The notes below the pieces were generated by a model. The model had not been told where the DNA came from. It saw nothing but the letters and a program-made list of their open reading frames with translations, and searched no databases. This document shows, in pieces, positions 1 to 8,426 of a stretch of DNA of 52,177 nt (positions within the stretch are counted from its first letter, which is position 1; each line of letters begins with the position of its first letter). Source of the DNA: a virus; IMG/VR virus record IMGVR_UViG_3300035698_004753, positions 1 to 52,177 of that record. One strand, given 5' to 3'. The position numbers and the translations under genes are program-made.

Positions 1-137
1 GTCATGGGGCGGTAGCCTTCGCCGTCGCAGTCGTGGCAGGGGTCATCAACTGTTCTCAATGTTATGCCGCTTGGCGACTTAACGGTGCTACTTCCCCATC
101 CATCACATTCAGGACACTCTATTTCAGGATTGGTCAT
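1..137 (-). CDS. Small DnaJ-type zinc-finger protein, 3' end cut by window edge
   Basis: Read on the minus strand from ATG at 137-135, the frame opens MTNPEIECPECDGWG and later has CHDCDGEGYRPM, so two CxxC knuckles followed by glycine-rich turns as in the DnaJ cysteine-rich domain. The start overlaps the stop of nothing upstream but its ATG is shared with the TGA of the 134-445 gene (ATGA overlap), so it is the last visible member of a minus-strand operon. The gene continues beyond base 1. A near-copy with a premature stop lies at 442-624. Role unknown; a metal-binding mini-protein. Confidence 0.6.
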   Translation of the reverse strand, partial: MTNPEIECPECDGWGSSTVKSPSGITLRTVDDPCHDCDGEGYRPM

Positions 138-445
138 TTCCCCTCCAGTGCTGCTTGGATTGCTGCTTTCCATGCCTCTACACCATCTTCTTTATAAACC
201 TTACCGAGGCCGGACGCGTTAAGGGACATATCCAGTGTATTGATCATGTCCGGCGTCGGTTCAATCATGGCTGATATTGCTGATCGGGCAGTTCTTCTCC
301 ATGTTTCGCGTTCAATTTCGCAAATACATTCGTCCTTACCCGTCGAGTCATCCCATGAGACAACCATTAGGGCTGGGTCATCCTGCCAGTGGTCATCAAA
401 TATCGCCCGAGCCACTCGCTCTATCATTGTTGGTTCATTGGTCAT
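134..445 (-). CDS. Hypothetical protein (103 aa), minus-strand operon
   Basis: A 103-residue acidic protein beginning MTNEPTMIERVARAI, with a central segment ETWRRTARSAISAMIEPTPDMI and a C-terminal EAWKAAIQAALEGK. This pattern of an N-terminal IERVARAI helix and a MIEPTPDMI turn is common in small proteins of alphaproteobacterial phages, but I know no function. It overlaps its neighbours by four bases on both sides, so it is translated from a polycistronic message. A start at the internal Met8 is also possible. Confidence 0.6.
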   Translation of the reverse strand: MTNEPTMIERVARAIFDDHWQDDPALMVVSWDDSTGKDECICEIERETWRRTARSAISAMIEPTPDMINTLDMSLNASGLGKVYKEDGVEAWKAAIQAALEGK

Positions 446-624
446 CTCGCATTCCTCTCAATATCTTCCTGCTCTGCGCGGTCGTTCATTTCATCGTCGG
501 TCATGGGACGGTAGCCGTAGGAACAGTGAAAACAAACAACGCTCTCTGTGCCACCTCCCGGCGTTGGTTTTACATCCCATCCCAACCCTTCACATTGCTG
601 ACATTCTATTTAAGGATTGGTCAT
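442..624 (-). pseudogene. Duplicate of the DnaJ-type zinc-finger mini-gene with nonsense codon 5
   Basis: On the minus strand ATG at 624-622 opens MTNP, then TAA at 612-610, then continues in frame IECQQCEGLGWDV ... CFHCSYGYRPMTDDEM to a TGA at 444-442. The intact copy at 1-137 has GAA (Glu) where this one has TAA, a single-base difference. The remaining frame keeps both cysteine pairs. Unless translation begins at a non-AUG codon further in, the copy is inactive. Overlaps with both neighbouring genes show that it was once a normal operon member. Confidence 0.6.
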
Positions 625-788
625 TTACGCTTACCCCGCAGTCTGCGCTTCTGTCTCTTGGTCAGGGGCTTCCCGCTGTCGAAATATTTAATATCATCAC
701 GACGGTAATACGGGGCTTGGTGATAACCTGTAACTAATGATATTCCCATACTTGCCGCACCTAATGCTGCTAATTTTCCGATACTCAT
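621..788 (-). CDS. Small basic protein with hydrophobic N-terminus (55 aa)
   Basis: Minus-strand frame starting at ATG 788-786: a short hydrophobic N-terminus (MSIGKLAALGAASMGISLV) followed by a tyrosine- and arginine-rich tail ending KRQKRRLRGKRK. The start overlaps the TAA of the upstream nucleotidase gene by one base and its stop overlaps the next ATG. It may be a membrane-anchored or nucleic-acid-binding peptide; no function recognised. Confidence 0.5.
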   Translation of the reverse strand: MSIGKLAALGAASMGISLVTGYHQAPYYRRDDIKYFDSGKPLTKRQKRRLRGKRK

Positions 789-1276
789 TATATTACCCCA
801 TGCGCGTCGAGTGCATTAATAGTGGATTCAGCACAGGTATGTGTAATCCAAATGCCACCCATCTCAATCCATGTGTGACGGTGTTTATTCCAATCGTCTA
901 CAATAATATCACCAGGTTTAGCGTGAGTCGCTTTATCCTTACTAGCACAAGTGATCATAGGAACGCTGGGAAAGTGTTCTTCAGCCCAAGCCATCTTTTG
1001 TGGGGCAGCCCAATCTCCACGAGGAGTACCTGTCAAAATAATAGGATTTAAGTGTTGCACTTTATCCATAAGTAGCCTAGCATCAGGCATTAAGGGCATA
1101 TTCCGAAAAAAGTCTGGTGTTTTATTCAATTTACTCCAAAACGCTTTTGACCCGCAAATCTTTTCATAATTACGGGGGTGCATACCGAAGATCTCTTCAG
1201 CACGTGTATCGAAGTCGGCTAAGACGCCATCACAATCAAGGAATAGCTGAGGGAGTTTATTTTCTTTTTTCATCAT
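788..1276 (-). CDS. HAD-family 5'(3')-deoxyribonucleotidase-like protein
   Basis: The 162-residue protein begins with the HAD motif I LFLDCDGVLADFD (two Asp, nucleophile and acid/base). Motif II is the Thr in IILTGTPRGDW, and motif IV is the DDW in GDIIVDDWNKHRHTW. The size and motif spacing fit the short 5'(3')-deoxyribonucleotidase/NT5C branch, which dephosphorylates deoxynucleoside monophosphates. In a phage this would shape the nucleotide pool, and nucleotide-salvage genes (a deoxyribosyltransferase and MazG-like proteins) occur elsewhere in the window. It leads a minus-strand operon running to base 1. Two adjacent Met codons are possible starts. Substrate not provable from sequence. Confidence 0.75.
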   Translation of the reverse strand: MMKKENKLPQLFLDCDGVLADFDTRAEEIFGMHPRNYEKICGSKAFWSKLNKTPDFFRNMPLMPDARLLMDKVQHLNPIILTGTPRGDWAAPQKMAWAEEHFPSVPMITCASKDKATHAKPGDIIVDDWNKHRHTWIEMGGIWITHTCAESTINALDAHGVI

Positions 1277-1338
1277 AACTTCTTATAGTATGTTTTAATA
1301 ATAAGTGCAACTAAAATTAACTCTCAAATTGAAATAAT

Positions 1339-1542
1339 TTATTCGTAATCAATCCATACACCTTCTTCATTAGTATATCCAAGCTCTATAAGTAGTGAGG
1401 GCCACGTATCGAATGCTTCAGATATATCGTAGATATACATAGCTAGACGTTTGCTTTTAGCTCTTTCATTGTATAATTCTACACTAGTATTACCTGCGTG
1501 CTCGAGAGCTGTTTCTACCATTCGCATAAATGTATCAGACAT
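1339..1542 (-). CDS. Hypothetical protein (67 aa)
   Basis: Short acidic protein MSDTFMRMVETALEHAG... ending EEGVWIDYE, preceded on the minus strand by an AAGGAAAGAAG-like ribosome-binding site. First gene of the minus-strand group, divergent from the tail gene at 1630. No family recognised. Confidence 0.5.
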   Translation of the reverse strand: MSDTFMRMVETALEHAGNTSVELYNERAKSKRLAMYIYDISEAFDTWPSLLIELGYTNEEGVWIDYE

Positions 1543-1552
1543 CTTCTTTCCT

Positions 1553-1560
1553 TATAAATA
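1553..1560 (+). promoter_or_regulatory. T4-type late promoter (TATAAATA)
   Basis: Exact TATAAATA, the sequence recognised by the gp55 late sigma in T4, 70 bases upstream of the structural gene at 1630. The window also encodes gp55 and the gp45 clamp, which drive such promoters. Confidence 0.6.
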
Positions 1561-1629
1561 AACGTAATATAGTATTATTCTAATCACAGTATGATTATAT
1601 GAACTTTTCGTACCTAAGGCAACTAAAAA

Positions 1630-2112
1630 ATGACTCCAGACCAAAATTCTTTAAACCTATTAAAATATAAGTTTAAGCTATCACGTACACCAGAGATTGA
1701 GTATAGAGCCCAAACAGTGTCTGTACCCGGGTTCTCCATTGGATCTGCTGATATGCCAACAAGATTAGGGCTTAGAGTTCCTTTTGCTGGTAACGCTCAA
1801 TATGAAGATTTTTCAGTAACGTTTTTAGTTGGTGAAAATCTCCGTGATTACTTAGAAATCTTTAACTGGATGACTTCAATTGCACACCCTAACGATTTAT
1901 CCGAATATCCTAGAAGTGAAGCCGATACAGTGTCAGATGTTAGTGTGTTAGTTCTTAACTCTTCTAATAGAGGTATATTCGATATTAAGTTTACAGATGC
2001 CTTTCCTATTAGTTTAACTTCATTAGACTTTGATTCAACACTATCTGATGTTCAATATGCTCAAGCTACAGTAACATTTAGATACAATAGATATTACTTT
2101 AAAGCAACATAA
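1630..2112 (+). CDS. Tail-tube-fold protein (gp19/gp54-like)
   Basis: A 160-residue protein with the pattern of marine T4-like tail-tube family members: RTPEIEYRAQTVSVPGFSIG near the N-terminus, an EIFNWMTSI segment in the middle (residues about 77-85), and a C-terminal ...SLDFDSTLSDVQYAQATVTFRY strand pair. In T4 such folds form the tail tube (gp19) or its initiator at the baseplate (gp54). The length is close to gp19 (163 aa). It is preceded by a late promoter, as expected for a structural gene, and is the only clear virion gene in the window. Which tube paralogue it is cannot be settled here. Confidence 0.7.
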   Translation: MTPDQNSLNLLKYKFKLSRTPEIEYRAQTVSVPGFSIGSADMPTRLGLRVPFAGNAQYEDFSVTFLVGENLRDYLEIFNWMTSIAHPNDLSEYPRSEADTVSDVSVLVLNSSNRGIFDIKFTDAFPISLTSLDFDSTLSDVQYAQATVTFRYNRYYFKAT

Positions 2113-2115
2113 TAG

Positions 2116-2144
2116 TTGATTTATAATAAGTTATCAGCTATAGT
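2116..2144 (+). promoter_or_regulatory. Sigma70-type promoter for uvsY-uvsW
   Basis: TTGATT at 2116-2121, a 17-base spacer, and TATAGT at 2139-2144, just downstream of the tail gene and upstream of uvsY. Confidence 0.5.
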
Positions 2145-2178
2145 AAATAATACATATAGTAATTAAAGGATATTCAAA

Positions 2179-2613
2179 ATTAAACTGGAATCAATTTTTG
2201 AGATGTGGGATGTTGATAGTAAGATTGATAGACAGAGTCTTGATAGCGAATCCTTAAATACGTCTGTCCTACATGCTAAATACCATAAGATATACACGAA
2301 CGAAAGATTAATTCTTCGTAAGTATGAAACAGATCTTAAAATTCTGAAACTAGATAAGTTTGAATTTCTCACACAAGGTCATACACAGGAAACGAAAGCA
2401 GCAGGATGGGAACTACCTCCTGTTGGAAAAATCTTAAAAGCCGCTGCAAATGATTATGTTGAAGTAGATAAAGAGGTAATTAATCTCTCACTCAAGGTAG
2501 GTATTCAGCATGAGAAAATTGGACTTTTAGAGTCAATCATTCGCTCTCTAAATAATAGAGGCTTTCAAATAAAAAACGCCGTGGATTACATTAAGTTTTG
2601 CTCGGGTGTGTAA
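2179..2613 (+). CDS. uvsY: UvsY recombination mediator, probable ATT start
   Basis: UvsY loads UvsX recombinase on gp32-coated single-stranded DNA. The C-terminus LLESIIRSLNNRGFQIKNA matches the end of T4 UvsY (LDAIKSRGFAIKH), and the length is near T4's 137 aa. The first ATG (2203) would remove a family-typical N-terminus, because the in-frame codons upstream read KLESIFEMWDVDSKID, the MW-x-x-D-x-x-ID signature of related phages. The only credible start is ATT at 2179-2181, eight bases after the Shine-Dalgarno AAAGGA (2165-2170). An ATT start is rare and normally weak. uvsW follows 15 bases downstream. Product recognised with good confidence; start codon inferred. Confidence 0.8.
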   Translation: MKLESIFEMWDVDSKIDRQSLDSESLNTSVLHAKYHKIYTNERLILRKYETDLKILKLDKFEFLTQGHTQETKAAGWELPPVGKILKAAANDYVEVDKEVINLSLKVGIQHEKIGLLESIIRSLNNRGFQIKNAVDYIKFCSGV

Positions 2614-2628
2614 TAAGAGTAAATAATC

Positions 2629-4116
2629 TTGGCAGATGTACATTTAGAGTTCATAAGCGCAGTAAACATACGTATTCGTGCCGACGCTGGTATTGTAATG
2701 GAACTTGTCGACCATTTTACCTTCTTTAAAGAAGGTTATAAATGGAGCCCAAAATATAAGAGTAGATTGTGGGATGGGAAGATAAGACTCATCAATCGGA
2801 TGACTGGTATTTGCAGGGCGGGTCTAGCTGTACGTATTAAAAAGTTTTGTGATAGTAGAGGTTATACGCTAGATTGGGATAGTCAATTAAATTACGATAA
2901 TGTTTCAGAGAATGAAGTTCGCGAACATATCAAAAGCCTAAATCTACCTGAATGGATTGATACTAGAGATTTTCAAGTAAAAGCTATTACAAAGTGTTTG
3001 AGATCTAGACGTCGCACACTATTATCACCAACCTCATCCGGTAAGTCTTTTATGATTTACGGGATTACAACTTGGTATAAAAAGAAAACGCTTATTATCG
3101 TCCCAACCATAACACTCGTGACTCAGATGAAAAAGGATTTTGAATCCTACGGGTTTACTGGAGTGATTGATACTTCAATGGGAGGGCTGTTAAAAGATAA
3201 TGACATGGCTGCAGATGTTGTTGTCACAACATGGCAATCTCTAGATAACGGTAGATCTAGAATGCCGAAAGAGTGGTTTAAGCAGTTTGATGTGGTGTTT
3301 GGGGATGAAGCACACGGCGCAAAAGCCATGCTCTTGATTAAAATATTAGAGACTATGGAGGACACTCACTATAGATTCGGCACTACTGGTACACTTGATA
3401 ACGATAAACTCAATCAACACACTATTGAAGGGCTATTCGGACCGCAATTAAAAACTATCTCAACACGTGAAATGATTGATCAGGGATATGCTTCAGACAT
3501 TAAAATTAAATGTATTATACTTCGTTATTCTGAAGAAGAGCGAAAACTGTTCAATAAAACTGTTAAAGATAAGAAGACTGGTAAATCACGTAAAAAGAGT
3601 TATGCAGAAGAAGTAGATTATATTGTCGGACATGAAAAAAGAAGTGGCTTTATAAAGAACTTAGCGCTATCATTAAAAGGTAATAAGTTGCTCTTCTTCC
3701 GTATTATCAACCACGGAGAGAAAATATACGCTAGCCTAGCTGGTACACAAAACGCTTTCTATATCGATGGTACCGTAAAAGGCGAGCGTCGAGAAGAAAT
3801 ACGACAAGCGATTGAGGATGAAGAAAATTGCATTCTAGTAGCGTCGTTAGGTACGACAGCAACCGGGGTTTCAATTAACAAGTTGCATCATATGATTGCT
3901 GCATCTCCATCTAAATCCAAGATTAAAGTCCTACAATCAATTGGTCGTATGCTTCGCCAACATGATGAGAAATCACATGCAGTTTTATATGATATTGTAG
4001 ATGATTTTTCGTATGGTACAAGGAAGAACTACACACTTACTCACTTTGAAGAGCGCGTAAAAATATACGATGCAGAAGAATTTGATTATAAAATCTACAC
4101 GGTAGGAATCAAATGA
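2629..4116 (+). CDS. uvsW: UvsW RNA-DNA/DNA helicase
   Basis: A superfamily 2 helicase of 495 aa, matching T4 UvsW (502 aa), which unwinds R-loops and branched DNA and shifts replication to recombination-dependent initiation. Motif I is SPTSSGKS, motif II is the DEAH box in VVFGDEAHGAK, motif III is GTTGTL, and motif VI is QSIGRMLRQH. An N-terminal DNA-binding domain (about residues 1-100) precedes the helicase core. The start is TTG at 2629; there is no upstream ATG in frame after the uvsY stop. It forms an operon with uvsY. Confidence 0.92.
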   Translation: MADVHLEFISAVNIRIRADAGIVMELVDHFTFFKEGYKWSPKYKSRLWDGKIRLINRMTGICRAGLAVRIKKFCDSRGYTLDWDSQLNYDNVSENEVREHIKSLNLPEWIDTRDFQVKAITKCLRSRRRTLLSPTSSGKSFMIYGITTWYKKKTLIIVPTITLVTQMKKDFESYGFTGVIDTSMGGLLKDNDMAADVVVTTWQSLDNGRSRMPKEWFKQFDVVFGDEAHGAKAMLLIKILETMEDTHYRFGTTGTLDNDKLNQHTIEGLFGPQLKTISTREMIDQGYASDIKIKCIILRYSEEERKLFNKTVKDKKTGKSRKKSYAEEVDYIVGHEKRSGFIKNLALSLKGNKLLFFRIINHGEKIYASLAGTQNAFYIDGTVKGERREEIRQAIEDEENCILVASLGTTATGVSINKLHHMIAASPSKSKIKVLQSIGRMLRQHDEKSHAVLYDIVDDFSYGTRKNYTLTHFEERVKIYDAEEFDYKIYTVGIK

Positions 4117-4140
4117 TTAAAGTTATCAATAAGGAATAAT

Positions 4141-4701
4141 ATGTCAAATCATTATGTAGACAATAAAAAATTATATGCGGAAATGGTAAAATACAAGCAA
4201 ACATATAATGAAGCTATAGAAATAGGAGAAGTACCTCCACAAGTAAATGATTATATAGGGAAATGTATGTGGCTAATTGCTAACAGATTATCTACCAATA
4301 GAAATTTTATCGGGTATACATATAGGGATGAAATGATTGGAGATGCAATTGAAAATTGTCTCCGCTATGTTCATAACTTTAATCCGGAGAAGTCAAAGAA
4401 TCCTTTTGCATATTTCACGCAGATTATGTATTATGCATTTCTAAGACGAATAGAAAAAGAAAAGAAACAATCGTATATTAAGTACAAAACTATGCAAAAT
4501 TCGATTGTTATGAATACATTGGTAGAGCTGCCACCTGAAGATCAGAGCCACTTCCAGGCTGTTGTTGTTACAATGGAAATGGAAAAGCTACAGAATATGT
4601 CAGATAGGTACGAAACCAAACAAAAAGAGAAAAAAGTTAAAAAGAAGGGGGTCGAAAAATTTGAAGGCGACGATCCCGCAAAGGATAAAAAAGATGGTTA
4701 A
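4141..4701 (+). CDS. 55: gp55, sigma factor for late transcription
   Basis: A 186-residue protein equal in size to T4 gp55 (185 aa). The region GYTYRDEMIGDAIENCLRY, followed by FNPEKSKNPFAYFTQIMYYAF, is the sigma region 2 core that opens TATAAATA late promoters. The lysine-rich C-terminus is expected to carry the contact to the sliding clamp gp45, which is also encoded here. Its ATG follows AAGGAATAAT. The last bases overlap the next small gene. Confidence 0.93.
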   Translation: MSNHYVDNKKLYAEMVKYKQTYNEAIEIGEVPPQVNDYIGKCMWLIANRLSTNRNFIGYTYRDEMIGDAIENCLRYVHNFNPEKSKNPFAYFTQIMYYAFLRRIEKEKKQSYIKYKTMQNSIVMNTLVELPPEDQSHFQAVVVTMEMEKLQNMSDRYETKQKEKKVKKKGVEKFEGDDPAKDKKDG

Positions 4702-4885
4702 TTCAAGGTTTAATTCAGTACCCGTTGCGGTACTTCAAATGGTGGAGTCGATGAATGATCCGGCTACCCCTAGTCATGTCCGATTTAACCAATCGCAGAT
4801 GATACAAACAATTAAAGAATATTGTGAATACGCGCTCGCTGAACAAAATAGAATGAAAAGCAAAGCTGCAATTTTCAAAAAGTAA
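4694..4885 (+). CDS. Hypothetical protein (63 aa) overlapping gp55
   Basis: Starts at ATG 4694 inside the end of gene 55 and runs MVNSRFNSVPVAVLQMVESM... to KSKAAIFKK, its stop sharing a base with the next ATG. The overlaps suggest translational coupling in the 55-47 operon. Small conserved genes occur at this position in T4 relatives; no function recognised. Confidence 0.6.
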   Translation: MVNSRFNSVPVAVLQMVESMNDPATPSHVRFNQSQMIQTIKEYCEYALAEQNRMKSKAAIFKK

Positions 4886-5175
4886 TGAACACTATCGTTA
4901 CTACCTCCGAAATGCAAGGAGTTAAAAAAACATACAAAGACTATGAAGCTTTTATTAAAGAGCAACAGAGAAAGTCCTTGATTTCTAAAGAGAAAAATGC
5001 TATAAGAATAGAGTATAATGGAAAAGAATATGTTGGAGGGCGCGAGTTGTTAGAAGCAACAGGTGTATCTAAACATCTTTATAAAAAATATTACTTAAAA
5101 GGAGAAGACCCAAGTGATCGTATTGGTAAGAACGGACCTGTTCCGTGCATTCAGAAAGGAGGTAGTCGCTTATGA
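4885..5175 (+). CDS. Hypothetical basic protein (96 aa) upstream of gp47
   Basis: Lysine-rich protein; the segment GGRELLEATGVSKHLYKKYY resembles a small helix-turn-helix-like motif, but this is weak. Its last codons contain the strong Shine-Dalgarno of gp47 (AAAGGAGGT, about 5155-5163) and its TGA overlaps the gp47 ATG at 5172, so the two are coupled. Confidence 0.55.
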   Translation: MNTIVTTSEMQGVKKTYKDYEAFIKEQQRKSLISKEKNAIRIEYNGKEYVGGRELLEATGVSKHLYKKYYLKGEDPSDRIGKNGPVPCIQKGGSRL

Positions 5176-6231
5176 AACTTTGTTTACTCGGTGACACACA
5201 CTTTCGGCGCGAGAAATGATAATATGGCATTTCACGACTTCTTTGAAGCGTTCTATACTCAGAGATTATTTCCGTATTTAGAACAACATAACATCAAACA
5301 TATTATTCAATTCGGAGATCTTTTCGACCGTCGTAAGTATATCAACTTTATGACGTTAGCGAGAGCTCGTGAATACTTCTTTGATCAGCTAAAGGCACGT
5401 GGTATAACTATGGATGTGTTTGTGGGTAATCACGACACCTTCTACAAGAATACCAATAAAGTGAACTCTCCTGAACTCTTACTTCGTGAGTACACTAACA
5501 TTAATACAATGAGTAGTCCGCAAACAAAGAATTATGATGGGCTGGACATAGCATTACTTCCATGGGTAAACTCAGGTAATTATGATGAAGTGCACGAGTT
5601 TATTAACCACACCCCTGCTCAAATGCTTTTCGGGCATCTTGAACTGGCTGGGTTTGAAATGCAGCGTGGCGCGTTTATAGATCACGGTATGGATAAAGGC
5701 ATCTTTAATAAGTTTGAAACAGTATGTTCAGGCCACTACCATCACAGGTCTTCAAAGGGAAATATTCACTATCTAGGTACCCCCTACGAGATGACCTGGT
5801 CCGATTATAATGATCAAAAAGGCTTCCATATTCTCGATACTAGTACTCGTGATATTGAATTTATTGCTAATCCACTTATAATGTTCAATAAAATTCATTA
5901 TAATGATTCAGATAAGACGATGGAAGAAGTCTTAAATATAGATGTAAATACGTATAGAAATAGTATTATCAAAGTTATTGTAACAAGCAAAACTAATCCA
6001 TATTGGTTTGATATGTTTATTGATAAGCTTGAAAAGGCTGGCATCGTAGATATTCAAGTAGTAGAGGATCACCTCAATTTAAATCTCGAGGATGACACGG
6101 ATATTATCGATGAAGCTGAAGATACTCTGACGATTCTACGTAAGGTTGTAGATAGTATTGAAACAAATAAGAAAAAAGAGCTGGATAAATTCTTAACTAT
6201 CTTATATAATGAAGCATTGAATCAGGAGTAA
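5172..6231 (+). CDS. 47: gp47, Mre11/SbcD-type nuclease subunit, +1 frameshift needed
   Basis: Partner of gp46 in the recombination nuclease. From ATG 5172, behind AAAGGAGGT, the frame reads MKLCLLGDTHF, the phosphoesterase motif I (GD-x-H), and then stops at TGA 5217. The rest (GARNDNMAFHDFF ... GDLFDRR ... GNHD ... GHYHH) is in the +1 frame. Skipping one base after TTT (5202-5204, TTTC) gives MKLCLLGDTHFGARNDN, as in homologues. A GTG at 5191 in the second frame would drop motif I and is an unlikely start. Either a programmed UUU to UUC slip or a one-base sequencing error explains this. With the shift the protein is about 352 aa (T4 gp47 is 339). Confidence 0.85.
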
Positions 6232-6236
6232 ATTTT

Positions 6237-6437
6237 ATGACATTTAAAGAATGGTTACAAGAAACAGAGATATACTCGTTTCGTATGGAGCGCTTATATG
6301 ATGATATAGAAACAATGGTAATGGATACAAATATTACAGATAGAGATTCAGAGGAAGCTATAAAATATAGACGTAATATGTTAGAATGGTTACGGTCTGC
6401 GTATGATGCTGGTTACATAGAAGGACAAGGCTTTTGA
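6237..6437 (+). CDS. Hypothetical protein (66 aa) between 47 and 46
   Basis: MTFKEWLQETEIYSFRMERLYDD..., acidic and probably helical, with a good ribosome-binding site (CAGGAG). It lies between the two nuclease subunit genes and its TGA overlaps the TTG start of gene 46. The position resembles T4 46.1/46.2, but the function is unknown. Confidence 0.6.
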   Translation: MTFKEWLQETEIYSFRMERLYDDIETMVMDTNITDRDSEEAIKYRRNMLEWLRSAYDAGYIEGQGF

Positions 6438-8158
6438 TCGTTTTTGAAAAACTTCGGTACCAGAACTTTCTCTCAACTGGTAATGTATTCACCGAGATCA
6501 TTCTAAACCGCTCAGGTTCAACGCTTGTTGTTGGAGAAAATGGTGCGGGTAAGAGCACATTTATTGATGCATTGACTTTTGCCCTATACGGTAAACCGTT
6601 TCGTAATGTAAACAAGCCGCAGCTGATGAACTCAATCACTGGAAAGGGCTTGCTGGTTGAGCTTGACTTTTCGATTGGGAAGAAGAAGTATATGATTCGT
6701 CGCGGGATTAAGCCGAATATCTTTGAGATTCACCTCGGTAATGAGATGATGAATCAGGATGCTGGTGCGCGCGATTATCAAGATTTTCTTGAGAAGGGCA
6801 TTCTTAAGATGAACTTTAAAGCGTATAGTCAAATTGTAGTACTCGGCTCAGCAAACTATACTCCTTTTATGCAAATGCCTACACATCATAGACGCGGTGT
6901 TATTGAAGACTTCTTGGATATTCAGATCTTCTCTATTATGAACTCGCTCCTTAAAGATAAGATTACATCAAATAGAGATGAAATTAACGATGTCGAGTAT
7001 AAGATAGATCTCTGTGAACAAAAGATTGAAATGCACTCCAAGCATATTAATACTATCCGTGCAAATACAGATGGGCTCATTAAGCAAAAGAAAAATAAGA
7101 TTTGTGAGCACAAAGAAGCAATGGATAATATTGTTATTGAGATTGAATCTTTAGGAGTGCAAGTAGAAGCGCTCAATGGAGAAATTACAGACTTTGAAAA
7201 GGTTAGTAGCCGTAAGAGTAAACTAGTTAAAATGGAAGCAGCTCTCGAAGATAAAGTACGTTCTTTGAGTAAAGAGATTCAGTTCTTTCACAATAACGAC
7301 GACTGCCCTACTTGCAAGCAAGGTATTAACCATGACTTTAAGCGAGAGACTATTGAGAAGCGAGAGAATAAGACTAAAGAGGTACATGATGCGCTAGTTA
7401 AACTCGAAGCAGAGATTAACAACGCGTCTACGCGCTTAGCTGATATTGCTGAATTGAATGGAAAGATTACGAGTCTCAATAGTACTATTAGCAATAACAA
7501 CTCTCAGATTGGTTTCTATACTAGGTATATCTCAGATCTCAATGAAGAGATTGATGATCTCAAATCACAATCAGATAAAATTGATACGAGTACTACAGAT
7601 ACAACTGCATATGAAAAAGAATTAAAAGCACACACTGCAATTAAAGAAGAACTCTCTAATCAAAAAGCCGTGCATGAAATGGCTTCTCACCTTCTAAAAG
7701 ATACAGGAATTAAGACCCGTATCATCCGACAGTATATTCCAATTATGAACAAGCTCATTAATAAATATCTAGCAGCGATGGACTTCTTCGTCAACTTTGA
7801 ATTGGATGAATCTTTTAATGAAACTATTAAATCGCGTTTCAGAGACGATTTCTCGTATGCATCTTTCTCTGAAGGTGAAAAAATGAGAATAGATTTGGCG
7901 TTGATGTTTACTTGGCGTGCTATTGCCAAGCTTCGTAATAGTGCTAGTACTAACCTACTCATCATGGACGAAGTATTTGACTCATCACTCGACGCGGCCG
8001 GTACAGAAGAGTTTCTCAAGATTCTCGAAACCTTAACGGGCGAGTCTAACATTTTTGTTATCTCGCATAAAGGGGACCAATTGTTCGATCGTTTTAGTAA
8101 TATACTCCGTTTTGAAAAACATGCTAATTTCAGTAGAATTAAGGAATCAATTCTTTGA
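6434..8158 (+). CDS. 46: gp46, Rad50/SbcC-type recombination ATPase
   Basis: SMC-like ATPase of 574 aa (T4 gp46 is 560). Walker A is VVGENGAGKST (residues about 32-42), the coiled-coil arms carry a zinc-hook CPTC (near base 7307), the ABC signature is FSEGEKMRIDLALM, and Walker B is LLIMDEVFDSSLD. With gp47 it resects DNA ends for recombination-dependent replication. The start is TTG at 6434, giving MIVFEKLRYQNFLSTGN, the expected N-terminus, and overlaps the stop of the previous gene. Confidence 0.94.
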   Translation: MIVFEKLRYQNFLSTGNVFTEIILNRSGSTLVVGENGAGKSTFIDALTFALYGKPFRNVNKPQLMNSITGKGLLVELDFSIGKKKYMIRRGIKPNIFEIHLGNEMMNQDAGARDYQDFLEKGILKMNFKAYSQIVVLGSANYTPFMQMPTHHRRGVIEDFLDIQIFSIMNSLLKDKITSNRDEINDVEYKIDLCEQKIEMHSKHINTIRANTDGLIKQKKNKICEHKEAMDNIVIEIESLGVQVEALNGEITDFEKVSSRKSKLVKMEAALEDKVRSLSKEIQFFHNNDDCPTCKQGINHDFKRETIEKRENKTKEVHDALVKLEAEINNASTRLADIAELNGKITSLNSTISNNNSQIGFYTRYISDLNEEIDDLKSQSDKIDTSTTDTTAYEKELKAHTAIKEELSNQKAVHEMASHLLKDTGIKTRIIRQYIPIMNKLINKYLAAMDFFVNFELDESFNETIKSRFRDDFSYASFSEGEKMRIDLALMFTWRAIAKLRNSASTNLLIMDEVFDSSLDAAGTEEFLKILETLTGESNIFVISHKGDQLFDRFSNILRFEKHANFSRIKESIL

Positions 8159-8186
8159 TTTAGTTAGATTATAAAGGAATTGTAAC

Positions 8187-8426
8187 ATGGCAGAATTAAT
8201 ATGGAAAGAAGATTTGCCAAAAGAGCCTGGATACTATTACACAAACTATACTAATACTGATGGTAACAAATACTTTAAATCTATTTGGTTTAATGCTGAA
8301 AAAAATTTGTGGTGTGAGTGGAGACCTGGTGTAGTTAAAGAAGTTCACCGATATTTGGAAGGCACACGACATGATTACTATATCCCAAGTGAGGATATAG
8401 CAATAGCGATCTCGAAAAAACTTTAA
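8187..8426 (+). CDS. Hypothetical protein (79 aa)
   Basis: Tryptophan- and tyrosine-rich protein (MAELIWKEDLPKEPGYYYTN...), with WxxxxPxxPGYYY near the N-terminus, a pattern seen in small phage proteins of unknown function. ATG follows AAAGGAATTGTAAC. Confidence 0.55.
   Translation: MAELIWKEDLPKEPGYYYTNYTNTDGNKYFKSIWFNAEKNLWCEWRPGVVKEVHRYLEGTRHDYYIPSEDIAIAISKKL

Noticed and set aside
240-1051. Long plus-strand open frames at 240-1051
   Set aside because: They are opposite to a tightly overlapping minus-strand operon with a recognisable HAD enzyme and show no family features.
5191-6231. gp47 starting at GTG 5191
   Set aside because: It would delete phosphoesterase motif I (GDTH) and ignore the strong ribosome-binding site serving ATG 5172.
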